A stretch of 64,000 nucleotides of DNA from Nitratireductor alexandrii (lineage in GTDB: Bacteria > Pseudomonadota > Alphaproteobacteria > Rhizobiales > Rhizobiaceae). Positions 35,183 through 44,267 of the stretch are shown here, piece by piece. The stretch is from NCBI RefSeq assembly GCF_004000215.1, contig NZ_RBVY01000004.1:186001-250000 (forward strand), given 5' to 3'. The first letter of the stretch is position 1, and every line of letters begins with the position of its first letter. The translations under genes were made by a program, and so were the position numbers. Under the pieces are notes generated by a model, which was given only the letters and a program-made list of their open reading frames with translations, did no database searches and was not told the DNA's origin.

Positions 35183-35923
35183 TCAGGCGGGATCGGGGAT
35201 CGGCTCGAAGCCCTCGAACGTCATCTGGTCGGCAAAGGCGACGGTGCGGGCGATGTCGTCCGGGGTGCGCACCGTCCAGATGATGACCGGCATGGCGAGC
35301 CGGTCGCGCACGAAGGCGACGAACGGGTTGGGCAGATCGGAAACCCCGTAGGACACGAAATCGATGTCGTGGGCGAGCATGGAAAAGTGCTTTTCCAGTT
35401 CCTCCGTCTGCGTGCCCATGGCGGTCAACCCGGCGGGAACGCCCGGCGCGTCGGTCGAAAAGCGCCGCACCAGCCAGGGGTCGAAGGACATGATCGCCGC
35501 CCGGCCGGAATAGGCGGCGAGATCGCGGCCCACGGCGCGCACCAGCCCCGCATCGGCGCCCTCGGCCCCTTTCAGCTCGATCACCAGCGGCACCCGGCCG
35601 GCGACGCAGGCGAGCGCCTGGGAAAGCGAGGGCACGCAGGCGTCGGTTTCCCCGACGCGCATGGCGCCCAGTTCGGCGGCCGTATGGTCTTGCACAAGCC
35701 CCGGCCGGCCGGTGAGGCGCTCCAGTTCGGCATCGTGAAAGACCACCGCGACCCCGTCGGCGGCAAGCCTGACGTCGCATTCGATCGCGTACCCCTTGGC
35801 GCAGGCCGCCTCGAAGGCGGGCAAGGTGTTTTCCCAGCAACGCCGGTTGAGGTCGTGCAGGCCGCGATGCGCTATCGGGCGCGCGGTCAGCCACGACAGG
35901 TCGTGCCTGGCCGGGTCAACCAA
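35183..35923 (-). CDS. Glycerophosphodiester phosphodiesterase family protein
   Basis: The 246-residue TIM-barrel enzyme hydrolyses glycerophosphodiesters to glycerol-3-phosphate and an alcohol. Catalytic parts are present: AHRGLHDLN with the first His and Arg, and ECDVRLAADGVAVVFHD with Glu, Asp and second His. It also has the barrel strand VPLVIELKG. The start is probably TTG 35923, which overlaps the end of the upstream RidA gene by 8 bases; no suitable ATG exists. No signal peptide, so cytoplasmic. Confidence 0.85.
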   Translation of the reverse strand: MVDPARHDLSWLTARPIAHRGLHDLNRRCWENTLPAFEAACAKGYAIECDVRLAADGVAVVFHDAELERLTGRPGLVQDHTAAELGAMRVGETDACVPSLSQALACVAGRVPLVIELKGAEGADAGLVRAVGRDLAAYSGRAAIMSFDPWLVRRFSTDAPGVPAGLTAMGTQTEELEKHFSMLAHDIDFVSYGVSDLPNPFVAFVRDRLAMPVIIWTVRTPDDIARTVAFADQMTFEGFEPIPDPA

Positions 35924-36374
35924 GTTCGAACATCGCCTCGATCTCGACCGGCGCGTTGAGCGGCAGGACCGCAGTGCCGACGGCGGCGCGCGCATGCCGG
36001 CCGCGCTCGCCCAGCACGTCGGCCAGCAGGTCGGAGGCACCGTTGGCGACCAGATGCTGTTCGGTGAAGTCCGGCGTCGAGGCGACGAAGACGGTGATCT
36101 TGACCAGGCGGACGATGTTTTCCAGATCGCCGGCGGCCGCCTTGGCCTGGGCGAGCAGGTTCAAGGCGCTTTGGCGCGCGGCGTCCTGGCCCTGTTCCCG
36201 CGTCAGCTCGCGACCGAGCAACCCGGTTGCGACCAGCTTGCCGTCCTTGAGCGGCAATTGTCCGGAGGTCATCAAGAGCGTGCCGGTCCGCACGAAAGGC
36301 AGATAGTTGCCGGCCGCGGCCGCCGCGGCCGGCAGGTCGTGGCCCAGTTCGGCCAGGCGCTGTTCGGCTGTCAT
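35916..36374 (-). CDS. RidA family protein
   Basis: The 152-residue protein belongs to the YjgF/YER057c/UK114 (RidA) family, which hydrolyses reactive enamine and imine intermediates from pyridoxal phosphate enzymes. The family block FVRTGTLLMTSGQLPLKDGK and the ending VGTAVLPLNAPVEIEAMFEL are clear. It resembles the longer proteobacterial RidA-like subgroup; the catalytic arginine of archetypal RidA near the end seems absent, so activity may differ. ATG 36374 has GGGGAG 10 bases upstream. It overlaps the GDPD gene. Confidence 0.88.
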   Translation of the reverse strand: MTAEQRLAELGHDLPAAAAAAGNYLPFVRTGTLLMTSGQLPLKDGKLVATGLLGRELTREQGQDAARQSALNLLAQAKAAAGDLENIVRLVKITVFVASTPDFTEQHLVANGASDLLADVLGERGRHARAAVGTAVLPLNAPVEIEAMFELG

Positions 36375-36565
36375 GATCGTGCGGCTCCCCTCTCTCGTGG
36401 CTGTTCGCGCCGGCGTCTGCATCGTGCCGGTGCGGCCACAGTGTAATTTGCTCTGGCTTCCGCCAAGCCATATTTAATACTGTGCCCAGGAATCAGCTCA
36501 ATGACGGCTTAACCGCCACCGACCGTCATGCAAGCTCCGCCGCGGCGGAGGTCAGGGAGACTACC

Positions 36566-37378
36566 ATGCGCGTCATCCGCGCTTTTGCCACCAGTACCTT
36601 GTGCGGGCTTCTCGCCGCGCCGGCCCTGGCCCAGCCGGGCCTGGCGCCGCACCGCGCCGTCTACGACATCGCGCTCGAGGAAGCCTCCGACCGTTCCGGC
36701 ATCACGGCCGCGCGCGGGCGCATGGTCTACGAGTTCAACGGATCGGCCTGCGAGGGCTATACGGTCAATTTCCGCTTCGTCACCCAGATCGAGACCGCCG
36801 ACGCCGCGCGCATGACCGACCAGCAGACCTCGACCTACGAGGGACCGGGTGGCGACAGTTTCGACTTCGTCACCAAGGCCTATGTCGACCGGGCGCTCGA
36901 CCGCGAGGTCAAAGGCCGCGCCCGGCTGCAGGACGGCGCCACCGTGGTGGAGATCGACAAGCCCGAGCCCAACACCGTCACGCTGGAGGCGACGCAGTTT
37001 CCCACGCGCCATCTGGAAGAGCTGATCGCGAAGGCCGAAGAAGGGGAAACCTTTTACGAAACAAATCTCTATGACGGGTCCGAGGATGCCGACCGCATCA
37101 TGACGACCACCGTCATCATCGGCCAGCCGAGCGCCACCGATCCGCAGGACGGCGAATTTCCGGCCGCCGGCGCGATCGAGCCGGCGCGCTACTGGCCGGT
37201 GTCGATCGCCTATTTCGATCTGTCCAAGGGCGAGGAACTGCCCGACTACCGGATCGACTTCAAGCTGCATCCCAACGGAATCACCCGCGACCTGGTGATG
37301 GACTACGGCGATTTTTCCATGACCGGAAAGCTGGTCGATCTGGCGCTGTTCGACCAGCCGGCAGGCTGCGAGAACTGA
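36566..37378 (+). CDS. eipB: EipB family cell-envelope integrity protein (DUF1849)
   Basis: EipB is a periplasmic beta-spiral protein first described in Brucella, needed for envelope integrity. The 270-residue product has a signal peptide (CGLLAAPALAQ, cleavage near residue 23), then LAPHRAVYDIALEEASDRSG, and the family pair of cysteines, one in NGSACEGYTV and one near the end (PAGCEN). ATG 36566 has AGGGAGA 7 bases upstream. It is followed by a DUF4031 gene after 10 bases. Confidence 0.92.
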   Translation: MRVIRAFATSTLCGLLAAPALAQPGLAPHRAVYDIALEEASDRSGITAARGRMVYEFNGSACEGYTVNFRFVTQIETADAARMTDQQTSTYEGPGGDSFDFVTKAYVDRALDREVKGRARLQDGATVVEIDKPEPNTVTLEATQFPTRHLEELIAKAEEGETFYETNLYDGSEDADRIMTTTVIIGQPSATDPQDGEFPAAGAIEPARYWPVSIAYFDLSKGEELPDYRIDFKLHPNGITRDLVMDYGDFSMTGKLVDLALFDQPAGCEN

Positions 37379-37388
37379 CGGCGGCGCG

Positions 37389-37733
37389 GTGGCCGTCTAT
37401 GTAGACCGCCCGCTGTGGCGCTTCGCCGGCCGCAGATGGTGCCATCTGCTGGCCGACACGCCCGAGGAATTGCACGGCTTCGCCGCCAAGCTCGGCATCA
37501 CCCGCCAGTCCTATCAGGGGCCGCCCAAGACCTCGGCGCCCCATTACGACATTACCGGGCTCGAGCGCAGCCGCGCGCTGGCGCTGGGGGCCGTCGCCTG
37601 CGGCCGCGAGGAGATCGTCGCCGTGTTCCGCCGGGTCCGGGTCAAGAACGGCAAGCGCCGCGACCAAGCCGGCGAGCAGGCTGCGCGCCCCGCGCCGCCA
37701 GGGCAAAGGGCGAGGACGGGCCGACAAAAATAG
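37389..37733 (+). CDS. DUF4031 domain protein
   Basis: The 114-residue protein starts with a GTG at 37389 and matches DUF4031: [19 protein letters not shown] then [19 protein letters not shown] and HYDIT. The tail is basic. Function is not known. It follows eipB by only 10 bases on the same strand, probably in the same transcript. Confidence 0.82.
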   Translation: MAVYVDRPLWRFAGRRWCHLLADTPEELHGFAAKLGITRQSYQGPPKTSAPHYDITGLERSRALALGAVACGREEIVAVFRRVRVKNGKRRDQAGEQAARPAPPGQRARTGRQK

Positions 37734-37773
37734 CCGGCCGGCGCCCGCGCAGGCACGCAACCGGGCGCGAGAC

Positions 37774-37802
37774 TTGCAATGGCGGGCGAAATCGCCTATT
37801 TG
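37774..37802 (+). promoter_or_regulatory. Candidate rpsB promoter
   Basis: TTGCAA (37774-37779) and TATTTG (37797-37802) are separated by 17 bases. They would give a leader of about 120 bases before rpsB, long enough for feedback control by protein S2 as known in other bacteria. Confidence 0.4.
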
Positions 37803-37927
37803 CGCGCTCATTCCACACACGGGGATTGGTAACGCGCCGGGACAAATCCGGTCGTCGCCGCCGGTGGCGCCATCGCGAACGCGGTGTCGTCGTTCACCCG
37901 TGGAGGCAAACCGGAAAGGAAAAACCT

Positions 37928-38737
37928 ATGGCACTGCCCGACTTCAGTATGCGTCAGCTCCTGGAAGCTGGTGTTCATTTCGGCCACCAGACCCACCGCT
38001 GGAACCCGAAAATGGCGCCTTACATTTTCGGCTCGCGCAACAATGTCCACGTCATCGACCTGTCGCAGACCGTTCCGCTGCTGCACCAGGCGCTCAAGGT
38101 GATCTCCGACACGGTGGCCGCCGGCGGCCGCGTGCTGATGGTCGGCACCAAGCGCCAAGCCTCCGAGATCATCGCCGATTCGGCGCAGCGTTCGGCGCAG
38201 TATTTCGTCAATGCACGCTGGCTGGGCGGCATGCTGACCAACTGGAAGACGATTTCCCATTCGATCCAGCGCCTGCGCAAGCTCGACGAGCTGCTGGCCG
38301 GCGACGCCCAGGGCTTCACCAAGAAGGAGCGCCTCAACCTGGAGCGCGAACGCGAGAAGCTCAACAAGGCGCTCGGCGGCATCCGCGACATGGGCTCGAC
38401 GCCCGACCTGATGTTCGTGATCGACACCAACAAGGAAGCGATCGCCATCCAGGAGGCCAAGCGCCTGGGCATTCCGGTCGTGGCGGTCGTCGATTCGAAT
38501 TGCGACCCCGACATCGTCGACTATCCGATCCCGGGCAATGACGACGCCGCCCGCGCCATCGCGCTTTATTGCGACCTGGTCGCCAAGGCGGCGATCGACG
38601 GCATCGCGCGTCAGCAGGGCGCGCTCGGCGTCGATGTCGGCGCGGCCGAGGAAACGCCGGTCGAGCCCGCGCTTGAGGCTGAGCCGGCGCCCGAAGCCGC
38701 CGCCGGCACGGATGGCGAAGCCGGCAAGGACGCGTAA
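37928..38737 (+). CDS. rpsB: 30S ribosomal protein S2
   Basis: The 269-residue protein is ribosomal protein S2. It starts [28 protein letters not shown], shows the conserved [19 protein letters not shown]-type core (positions about 158-176) and [14 protein letters not shown], and has an acidic Ala/Glu/Pro-rich C-terminal extension of about 40 residues typical of alphaproteobacteria. AAAGGA lies 9 bases before ATG 37928. It heads the tsf-pyrH-frr-uppS-cdsA-rseP-bamA-lpx block. Confidence 0.98.
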   Translation: MALPDFSMRQLLEAGVHFGHQTHRWNPKMAPYIFGSRNNVHVIDLSQTVPLLHQALKVISDTVAAGGRVLMVGTKRQASEIIADSAQRSAQYFVNARWLGGMLTNWKTISHSIQRLRKLDELLAGDAQGFTKKERLNLEREREKLNKALGGIRDMGSTPDLMFVIDTNKEAIAIQEAKRLGIPVVAVVDSNCDPDIVDYPIPGNDDAARAIALYCDLVAKAAIDGIARQQGALGVDVGAAEETPVEPALEAEPAPEAAAGTDGEAGKDA

Positions 38738-38879
38738 TAAATCCGTCGCACTAATCTGCGAGGCGGACCGGCACGGTGAGCTGCGTGCCGGCCGCGAACA
38801 AGGGCATTGTCCGGGCGTGCGCAACGGTTGCACGAGACCGCCGAACGGCGTCTGACCCGACTTGGTACGAGAGGTAGAG

Positions 38880-39803
38880 ATGAGCATTTCGGCTGCACAG
38901 GTGAAAGAGCTCCGCGAGATGACCGGCGCGGGCATGATGGACTGCAAGAGCGCACTGACGGAGACCGGCGGCGATATGGAAGCCGCAGTCGACTATCTGC
39001 GCAAGAAGGGCGTCGCCAAGGCCGACAAGAAGGCCGGCCGCACGGCCGCCGAGGGCCTGATCGGCGTCGCCGCCGACGGCACGGCCGGCATCGTCGTGGA
39101 GGTCAATTCCGAGACCGATTTCGTCGCCCGCAACGAGGCCTTCCAGGATCTGGTCCGCAACATCGCCACCGTCGCGCTGTCGACCGACGGATCGACCGAA
39201 GCCGTCGCCCAGGTCGCCTATCCCGGCACCGGCAAGGCGGTGGTCGACCAGGTGCGCGACGCGATCGCGACCATCGGCGAGAATATGAGCCTGCGCCGCT
39301 CGGCCAAGCTGGCCGTGGGGCAGGGGGCGGTGGCGACCTATGTCCACAACGCGGTCGGCGACAATCTCGGCAAGCTCGGCGTGCTCGTCGGCATCGAGAC
39401 CGCCGGCGACGCCGAGGCCGCGCGCGCCTTTGCGCGCCAGGTCGCCATGCATGTCGCCGCCACCAATCCGATGGCGCTGACCACGGAGGAGCTCGATCCC
39501 GCCGCGGTCGCCCGGGAACGCGAGATCTTCGCCGACCAGGCCCGCGCCTCCGGCAAGCCCGACAACATCATCGACAAGATGGTGGAAGGCCGGCTGCGCA
39601 AGTTCTACGAGGAAGTGGTGCTGGTGAAGCAGGCCTTCGTCATCAATCCCGACCTGACCGTTGAACAGGCGCTGAAGGAAGCCGAGGCCGCGATCGGCGC
39701 GCCCGCCAAGCTGACCGGCTTCGTGCGTTTCGCGCTCGGCGAGGGCATCGAGCGCGAAGAAAGCGATTTCGCCGCCGAAGTCGCCGCGGCGGTCAAAAAA
39801 TAA
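38880..39803 (+). CDS. tsf: Elongation factor Ts
   Basis: EF-Ts is the nucleotide exchange factor for EF-Tu. The 307-residue protein has the N-terminal UBA-like domain ([19 protein letters not shown] with the diagnostic motif) and the core motif [16 protein letters not shown] at about 78-93. ATG 38880 is preceded by GAGGTAGAG. It follows rpsB after 142 bases. Confidence 0.98.
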   Translation: MSISAAQVKELREMTGAGMMDCKSALTETGGDMEAAVDYLRKKGVAKADKKAGRTAAEGLIGVAADGTAGIVVEVNSETDFVARNEAFQDLVRNIATVALSTDGSTEAVAQVAYPGTGKAVVDQVRDAIATIGENMSLRRSAKLAVGQGAVATYVHNAVGDNLGKLGVLVGIETAGDAEAARAFARQVAMHVAATNPMALTTEELDPAAVAREREIFADQARASGKPDNIIDKMVEGRLRKFYEEVVLVKQAFVINPDLTVEQALKEAEAAIGAPAKLTGFVRFALGEGIEREESDFAAEVAAAVKK

Positions 39804-39830
39804 CTCTATCTTAGCACCGCAAGCACTATC

Positions 39831-39858
39831 AGGGCGTCGCGTGACAACGCGGCGCCCT
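39831..39858 (+). other. Hairpin between tsf and pyrH
   Basis: AGGGCGTCGCGT pairs with ACGCGGCGCCCT (12 bases, one G-U) around GACA. It lies 28 bases after tsf and 50 before pyrH and lacks a T-run, so it may tune readthrough or act as an RNA processing site. Confidence 0.45.
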
Positions 39859-39908
39859 TCGTGTATCGCAAGCCGCGCAACGGTTTCCCGAACGATAAAG
39901 AGTGTGTG

Positions 39909-40631
39909 ATGCCCGCCAATCCGCCCTACCGCCGTGTCTTGCTCAAAGCATCCGGCGAGGCGTTGATGGGCAAGCAGGGTTTTGGCATCGACGTTTCGGT
40001 CGCCGACCAGATCGCCGCCGACATCGCCGAGGCGCGAAAACTGGGCGTCGAGGTCGGGCTGGTCATCGGCGGCGGCAATATTTTCCGCGGCGTGGCCGTG
40101 GCCTCGGCCGGCGGCGACCGGGTGACCGGCGACCATATGGGCATGCTGGCCACCGTCATCAACTCGCTCGCCATGCGCACCTCGCTGGTCAAGATCGGGG
40201 TCGACGCGGTGGTGCTGTCGGCGATCGCCATGCCCGAATTGTGCGAGAGCTTTTCCCAGCGCAAGGCCACCGCCTACATGAACGCCGGCAAGGTGGTGAT
40301 CTTCGCCGGCGGCACCGGCAATCCCTTCTTCACCACCGATTCGGCCGCGGCCCTGCGCGCAGCCGAGATCGGCGCCGACGCGCTGTTCAAGGGCACGCAA
40401 GTCGACGGCGTCTATTCGGCCGACCCGAAAAAGCACCCCGACGCACACCGCTACGAGCACATCACCCATCGCGAGGTGTTGCAAAAGGGGCTGGCGGTGA
40501 TGGATACCGCGGCGATTGCGCTTGCGCGCGAAAACAACATTCCGATAATCGTCTATTCGATACACGAAAAAGGCGGCTTCGGAGCGATTCTCAAGGGAAA
40601 AGGCCGCTGCACCGTCGTTTCCGACGAGTGA
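39909..40631 (+). CDS. pyrH: UMP kinase
   Basis: PyrH phosphorylates UMP to UDP with ATP and supplies UDP for UTP and sugar nucleotides. The 240-residue protein belongs to the amino-acid kinase fold with [21 protein letters not shown] at the start, [10 protein letters not shown] and [20 protein letters not shown] (about 134-153). ATG 39909 is preceded by GAGTGTG and gives the family N-terminus. Confidence 0.97.
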   Translation: MPANPPYRRVLLKASGEALMGKQGFGIDVSVADQIAADIAEARKLGVEVGLVIGGGNIFRGVAVASAGGDRVTGDHMGMLATVINSLAMRTSLVKIGVDAVVLSAIAMPELCESFSQRKATAYMNAGKVVIFAGGTGNPFFTTDSAAALRAAEIGADALFKGTQVDGVYSADPKKHPDAHRYEHITHREVLQKGLAVMDTAAIALARENNIPIIVYSIHEKGGFGAILKGKGRCTVVSDE

Positions 40632-40671
40632 GACACGGCCCGCGAATGCCACCGGAAGACGGAGCCAGACA

Positions 40672-41232
40672 ATGAGCAGCGTTTATGACTTCAAGGACTT
40701 GCAACGACGCATGGAGGGGGCGGTAAACGCCTTCAAGCACGATCTGGCCAGCCTGCGGACCGGACGCGCATCGGCGAATCTGCTCGACCCGGTCATGGTG
40801 ACGGCCTACGGCTCGCCGATGCCGATCAGCCAGGTGGGCACCGTGACCGTGCCGGAACCGCGCATGATCCAGATCTCGGTCTGGGACAAGACCCTGGTCG
40901 GCGCCGTCGACCGCGCGATCCGCGAATCCAATCTCGGCTTCAACCCGATCGTGGACGGCACGACGCTGCGCATCCCGCTTCCCGAACTCAACGAGGAACG
41001 GCGCAAGGAACTGGTCAAGATCGCCCACCAATATGCCGAGAACGCCCGCGTCGCCGCCCGCCATGTGCGGCGCGACGGCATGGAAGGGCTCAAGAAGATG
41101 GAAAAGGACGGCGAGCTTGGGCAGGACGAGGTGCGGTCGCGCTCCGATCAGGTGCAAAAGCTGACCGACGACACGATCGCCTCGATCGACAGCGTGCTTG
41201 ACGAGAAGGAAGCCGAGATCATGCATGTGTGA
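40672..41232 (+). CDS. frr: Ribosome recycling factor
   Basis: Frr splits post-termination ribosomes together with EF-G. The 186-residue protein has the family block [21 protein letters not shown], then [16 protein letters not shown] and the C-terminal helix with [19 protein letters not shown] lies 9 bases before ATG 40672. It is 40 bases after pyrH. Confidence 0.98.
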   Translation: MSSVYDFKDLQRRMEGAVNAFKHDLASLRTGRASANLLDPVMVTAYGSPMPISQVGTVTVPEPRMIQISVWDKTLVGAVDRAIRESNLGFNPIVDGTTLRIPLPELNEERRKELVKIAHQYAENARVAARHVRRDGMEGLKKMEKDGELGQDEVRSRSDQVQKLTDDTIASIDSVLDEKEAEIMHV

Positions 41233-41271
41233 TCGGGCAAACGGGGCTGCTTGCTGATCTGGAAGGCGACG

Positions 41272-41991
41272 ATGACCAAACCGGCCCATATCGCGATCAT
41301 CATGGACGGCAACGGCCGCTGGGCCAAGGCGCGCGGCATGCCGCGCACCGCCGGCCACCGCGCCGGCGTGGAGGTGCTGCGCAAGACCGTGCGCGCGGCC
41401 GGGGAAGCCGGGATCGGCTGGCTGACGGTCTATGCGTTTTCCTCCGAGAACTGGTCGCGCCCGGCCTCCGAGGTCAACGATTTGATGGGGCTGTTGAAGC
41501 TCTTCATCCGGCGCGACCTGGCCGAACTGCACCAAAACGGCGTCAAGGTGCGCGTGATCGGCAACCGCAAGGGCCTGAAACCCGACATCAAGGCGCTGCT
41601 CGAGGAAGCCGAGGCGCTGACCCGCGACAATGCCGCGATGAACCTGGTGATCGCCTTCAATTACGGCGCGCGCGACGAGATCGCCCGTGCCGCAGCCAAG
41701 ATCGCCCGCATGGCCGCGAGCGGCGAGATCACCGCCGAGCAGATCACGGAAGACACGTTCGCCGCCTATCTCGACACGGCCGGCATCCCCGATCCCGACC
41801 TGATCATCCGCACCGGCGGCGATCAGCGCCTGTCGAATTTCCTGCTCTGGCAGGCCGCCTATGCCGAATTGGTCTACCTGCCGGGCCACTGGCCCGACTT
41901 CACCCGCGACGACCTGCTCGCCGCCATCGAGATCTTCGAAAACCGGGACCGGCGCTTTGGCGGCGTCGCCGCCAGGGACGTGGCCTCGTGA
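41272..41991 (+). CDS. uppS: Undecaprenyl diphosphate synthase (isoprenyl transferase)
   Basis: UppS makes the C55 lipid carrier for peptidoglycan and other envelope polymers by adding isopentenyl units to farnesyl diphosphate in cis. The 239-residue protein has [20 protein letters not shown] (with the catalytic Asp) near the start, [11 protein letters not shown], and [20 protein letters not shown] (about 179-198). ATG 41272 has GGAAGG 8 bases upstream; an upstream in-frame TTG is less suited. Confidence 0.97.
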   Translation: MTKPAHIAIIMDGNGRWAKARGMPRTAGHRAGVEVLRKTVRAAGEAGIGWLTVYAFSSENWSRPASEVNDLMGLLKLFIRRDLAELHQNGVKVRVIGNRKGLKPDIKALLEEAEALTRDNAAMNLVIAFNYGARDEIARAAAKIARMAASGEITAEQITEDTFAAYLDTAGIPDPDLIIRTGGDQRLSNFLLWQAAYAELVYLPGHWPDFTRDDLLAAIEIFENRDRRFGGVAARDVAS

Positions 41992-42034
41992 GCGCCCGAC
42001 CGGGCGTGTTGCCGAGCGGGCGCCGGGCACCGCG

Positions 42035-42850
42035 ATGAGCAATTTTTACCTGCGGCTGTTCTCGGCCCTCGTGCTGGCCGGCGTCGCGCTCGGCCTGACC
42101 TATCTCGGCGGCCTGGCCTTTCGTGTGCTTGCCGTGGCCGTCGGCGGCGCCATTTTCGTCGAATGGTGCCTGTTGAGCGGCCAGCGCCGCCACCGGGCGC
42201 ATTTCGCGCTGCTCTGCGCGGTGGCCTGCATCCTGCTCGTCATGGTGCTTGCCGGCCTGCCGCCTGCCACGGTGCTTGTCGCGCTGGCCGCCGGCATCGG
42301 GCTGGCGCTGGTCTCGGGCCTGGTCGCGGGGCAGGGCGCTTGGGGCGCCGGCGGCGTCGCCTATGCGCTTTTGCCGGTGATCGCAGCGAGTGCCCTGCGC
42401 GGCGACGCGCCCGCAGGCCTGGTTGCGGTGCTGTTCTTGTTCGCGGTGGTGTGGGCGACCGACATTTTCGCCTATGTCGTCGGCCGAATCGCGGGCGGGC
42501 CGAAACTCGCGCCGACGATCTCGCCCGGCAAGACCTGGAGCGGGGCGTTCGGCGGCGTGTTGTTCGCGGTGGTCGCGGGGCTCGGCGTGGCGATGGCGGC
42601 GGGGCTGCGTGTCGGCTGGCTCGCGATCCTGTCGATCGTGCTGTTGAGCGCGCTCTCGCAGATCGGCGACCTGTTCGAATCCTGGCTCAAGCGCCGGTTC
42701 GGCGCAAAGGATTCCTCCAACCTCATTCCGGGCCATGGCGGCGTCATGGATCGCGTCGACGGTCTTGTCGCCGCCGTGATTGCCCTTTACCTGATCGGCG
42801 TGGCCGCTTCGGGACCGAACGATCCCCTGGCCGCCTTCGCATCCGGCTGA
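42035..42850 (+). CDS. cdsA: Phosphatidate cytidylyltransferase
   Basis: CdsA makes CDP-diacylglycerol, the branch point of phospholipid synthesis. The 271-residue membrane protein has about seven hydrophobic segments and the family signature near the C-terminus, SQIGDLFESWLKRRFGAKDS and PGHGGVMDRVDGL (with the catalytic Asp). It follows uppS by 43 bases and is followed directly by rseP, without the dxr gene found between them in some other alphaproteobacteria. Confidence 0.95.
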   Translation: MSNFYLRLFSALVLAGVALGLTYLGGLAFRVLAVAVGGAIFVEWCLLSGQRRHRAHFALLCAVACILLVMVLAGLPPATVLVALAAGIGLALVSGLVAGQGAWGAGGVAYALLPVIAASALRGDAPAGLVAVLFLFAVVWATDIFAYVVGRIAGGPKLAPTISPGKTWSGAFGGVLFAVVAGLGVAMAAGLRVGWLAILSIVLLSALSQIGDLFESWLKRRFGAKDSSNLIPGHGGVMDRVDGLVAAVIALYLIGVAASGPNDPLAAFASG

Positions 42851-42907
42851 GCGGCGGCGCGGCCTTGCCGCACACACAGCCCAACGCATGGATGGGATAA
42901 TAAAGAG

Positions 42908-44053
42908 ATGGAAGTGGGCGGCATGCTGGATTCGATCATCGGCACGAACGGTCTTCTGATCGGGACCATCGTGCCGTTTCTGTTCGTGCTGACGGTGGTC
43001 GTGTTCGTGCACGAGATGGGACACTATCTCATCGGCCGGCTGTGCGGCATCGGCGTCAACGCCTTTTCGATCGGCTTCGGTCCGGAACTGATCGGCTTCA
43101 CCGACAGGCACGGCACGCGCTGGAAACTCTCCGCCGTTCCGCTCGGCGGCTACGTCAAGTTCGTCGGCGACATGAGCGCCACCAGCCAGCCCGACACCGA
43201 GGAGATGGAGACGCTTAGCGAAACCGATCGCGCGCGCGCCTTCCACCTTCAGCCGGTGTGGAAACGCGCGGCGACGGTGGTGGCCGGCCCGCTGTTCAAT
43301 TTCCTGCTGACGATCGTGGTGTTTGCGGTGATGTTTGCCGCCTATGGCCGTTTCGTCTCCGAACCGGTGGTGTCGGAAGTCCGCGCCGAGAGCCCGGCCG
43401 ACGCGGCCGGCTTCTTGCCGGGCGACCGCTTCGTCTCCGTCGACGGCAGCAAGGTCGAGACCTTCGCCGACGTGCAGCGGCTCGTCTCCGGTCGCGCCGG
43501 CGACGAATTGACTTTCGTTATGCTGCGCGAGGGCGAGGAGGTGTTGCTACGCGCGACGCCGGAAAGCACCGAACAGACCGACGCGCTCGGGAACACGATC
43601 AAGGTCGGAATCATCGGGGTCGTCAGCTCTGCGGAGGCCGGACAGCCGCGCGCGGTGGAGTACGGCCCGCTGGAAGCCGTCGGCGAAGCGGTCACCGAAA
43701 CCGGCTATATCATCGTACGCACCGGTCAATTTCTGAAACGGTTTGTGGCAGGGCGTGAAGACCGGTGCCAGCTCGGCGGCCCCGTGCGCATCGCCGACAT
43801 GGCGGGCAAGGCGGCAAGCAAGGGCTTCGAATGGTTGATACAACTCGTCGCGCTTCTGTCCGTCGGCATCGGTGTGCTAAACCTTTTGCCGATCCCACCG
43901 CTGGACGGCGGCCACCTCGTGTTTTATGCCGTTGAGGCAGCGACCGGGCGGCCGGTGTCGGAGCGCGTGACGGAGGCGGTTTACCGGGTCGGTCTGCTGC
44001 TGGTACTGGTGTTCATGGGATTCGTTTTCTGGAACGACATATTCGGGTGCTGA
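42908..44053 (+). CDS. rseP: Intramembrane site-2 metalloprotease RseP/MmpA
   Basis: RseP-type proteases cut single-pass membrane substrates such as anti-sigma factors and, in Caulobacter, PodJ. The 381-residue protein has the zinc motif HEMGH at 35-39 and the third ligand region LNLLPIPPLDGGHL near the end, with a single PDZ domain (about 115-200) between. The ATG at 42908 could be replaced by an ATG five codons later. It lies directly upstream of bamA with a 214-base gap. Confidence 0.95.
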   Translation: MEVGGMLDSIIGTNGLLIGTIVPFLFVLTVVVFVHEMGHYLIGRLCGIGVNAFSIGFGPELIGFTDRHGTRWKLSAVPLGGYVKFVGDMSATSQPDTEEMETLSETDRARAFHLQPVWKRAATVVAGPLFNFLLTIVVFAVMFAAYGRFVSEPVVSEVRAESPADAAGFLPGDRFVSVDGSKVETFADVQRLVSGRAGDELTFVMLREGEEVLLRATPESTEQTDALGNTIKVGIIGVVSSAEAGQPRAVEYGPLEAVGEAVTETGYIIVRTGQFLKRFVAGREDRCQLGGPVRIADMAGKAASKGFEWLIQLVALLSVGIGVLNLLPIPPLDGGHLVFYAVEAATGRPVSERVTEAVYRVGLLLVLVFMGFVFWNDIFGC

Positions 44054-44171
44054 GGTACGAGAACGGCGGGCGACAGCGTATTGGATTGACTAGCCATTTA
44101 CCATTTCCGTCAAATTGCGTGACGTGAAAGCCACGCAGGGCGGATTAGTAAATGCAAATTAACCAGAAGCC

Positions 44172-44199
44172 TTGCGTGTATGGAATTTCCGGGTAATAG
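44172..44199 (+). promoter_or_regulatory. Candidate bamA promoter
   Basis: The 214-base gap between rseP and bamA is clearly richer in A and T than its surroundings. TTGCGT (44172-44177) and TAATAG (44194-44199) are 16 bases apart and would give a leader of about 60 bases. A separate promoter for bamA is plausible. Confidence 0.35.
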
Positions 44200-44267
44200 G
44201 GTATCAGGCACGATCAGATATCCGGTTTCTCGCCGTGGGGACTACGAGAACAAGGTAATTTAGCCCG

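Noticed and set aside
38751-40652. Minus-strand open frame of about 633 codons opposite tsf and pyrH
   Set aside because: It covers two certain genes and their gap; composition is typical for the reverse strand of GC-rich genes.
42850-42908. Missing dxr between cdsA and rseP
   Set aside because: Some alphaproteobacteria have dxr here, but others including Sinorhizobium-type orders do not, so the absence is not by itself unusual.
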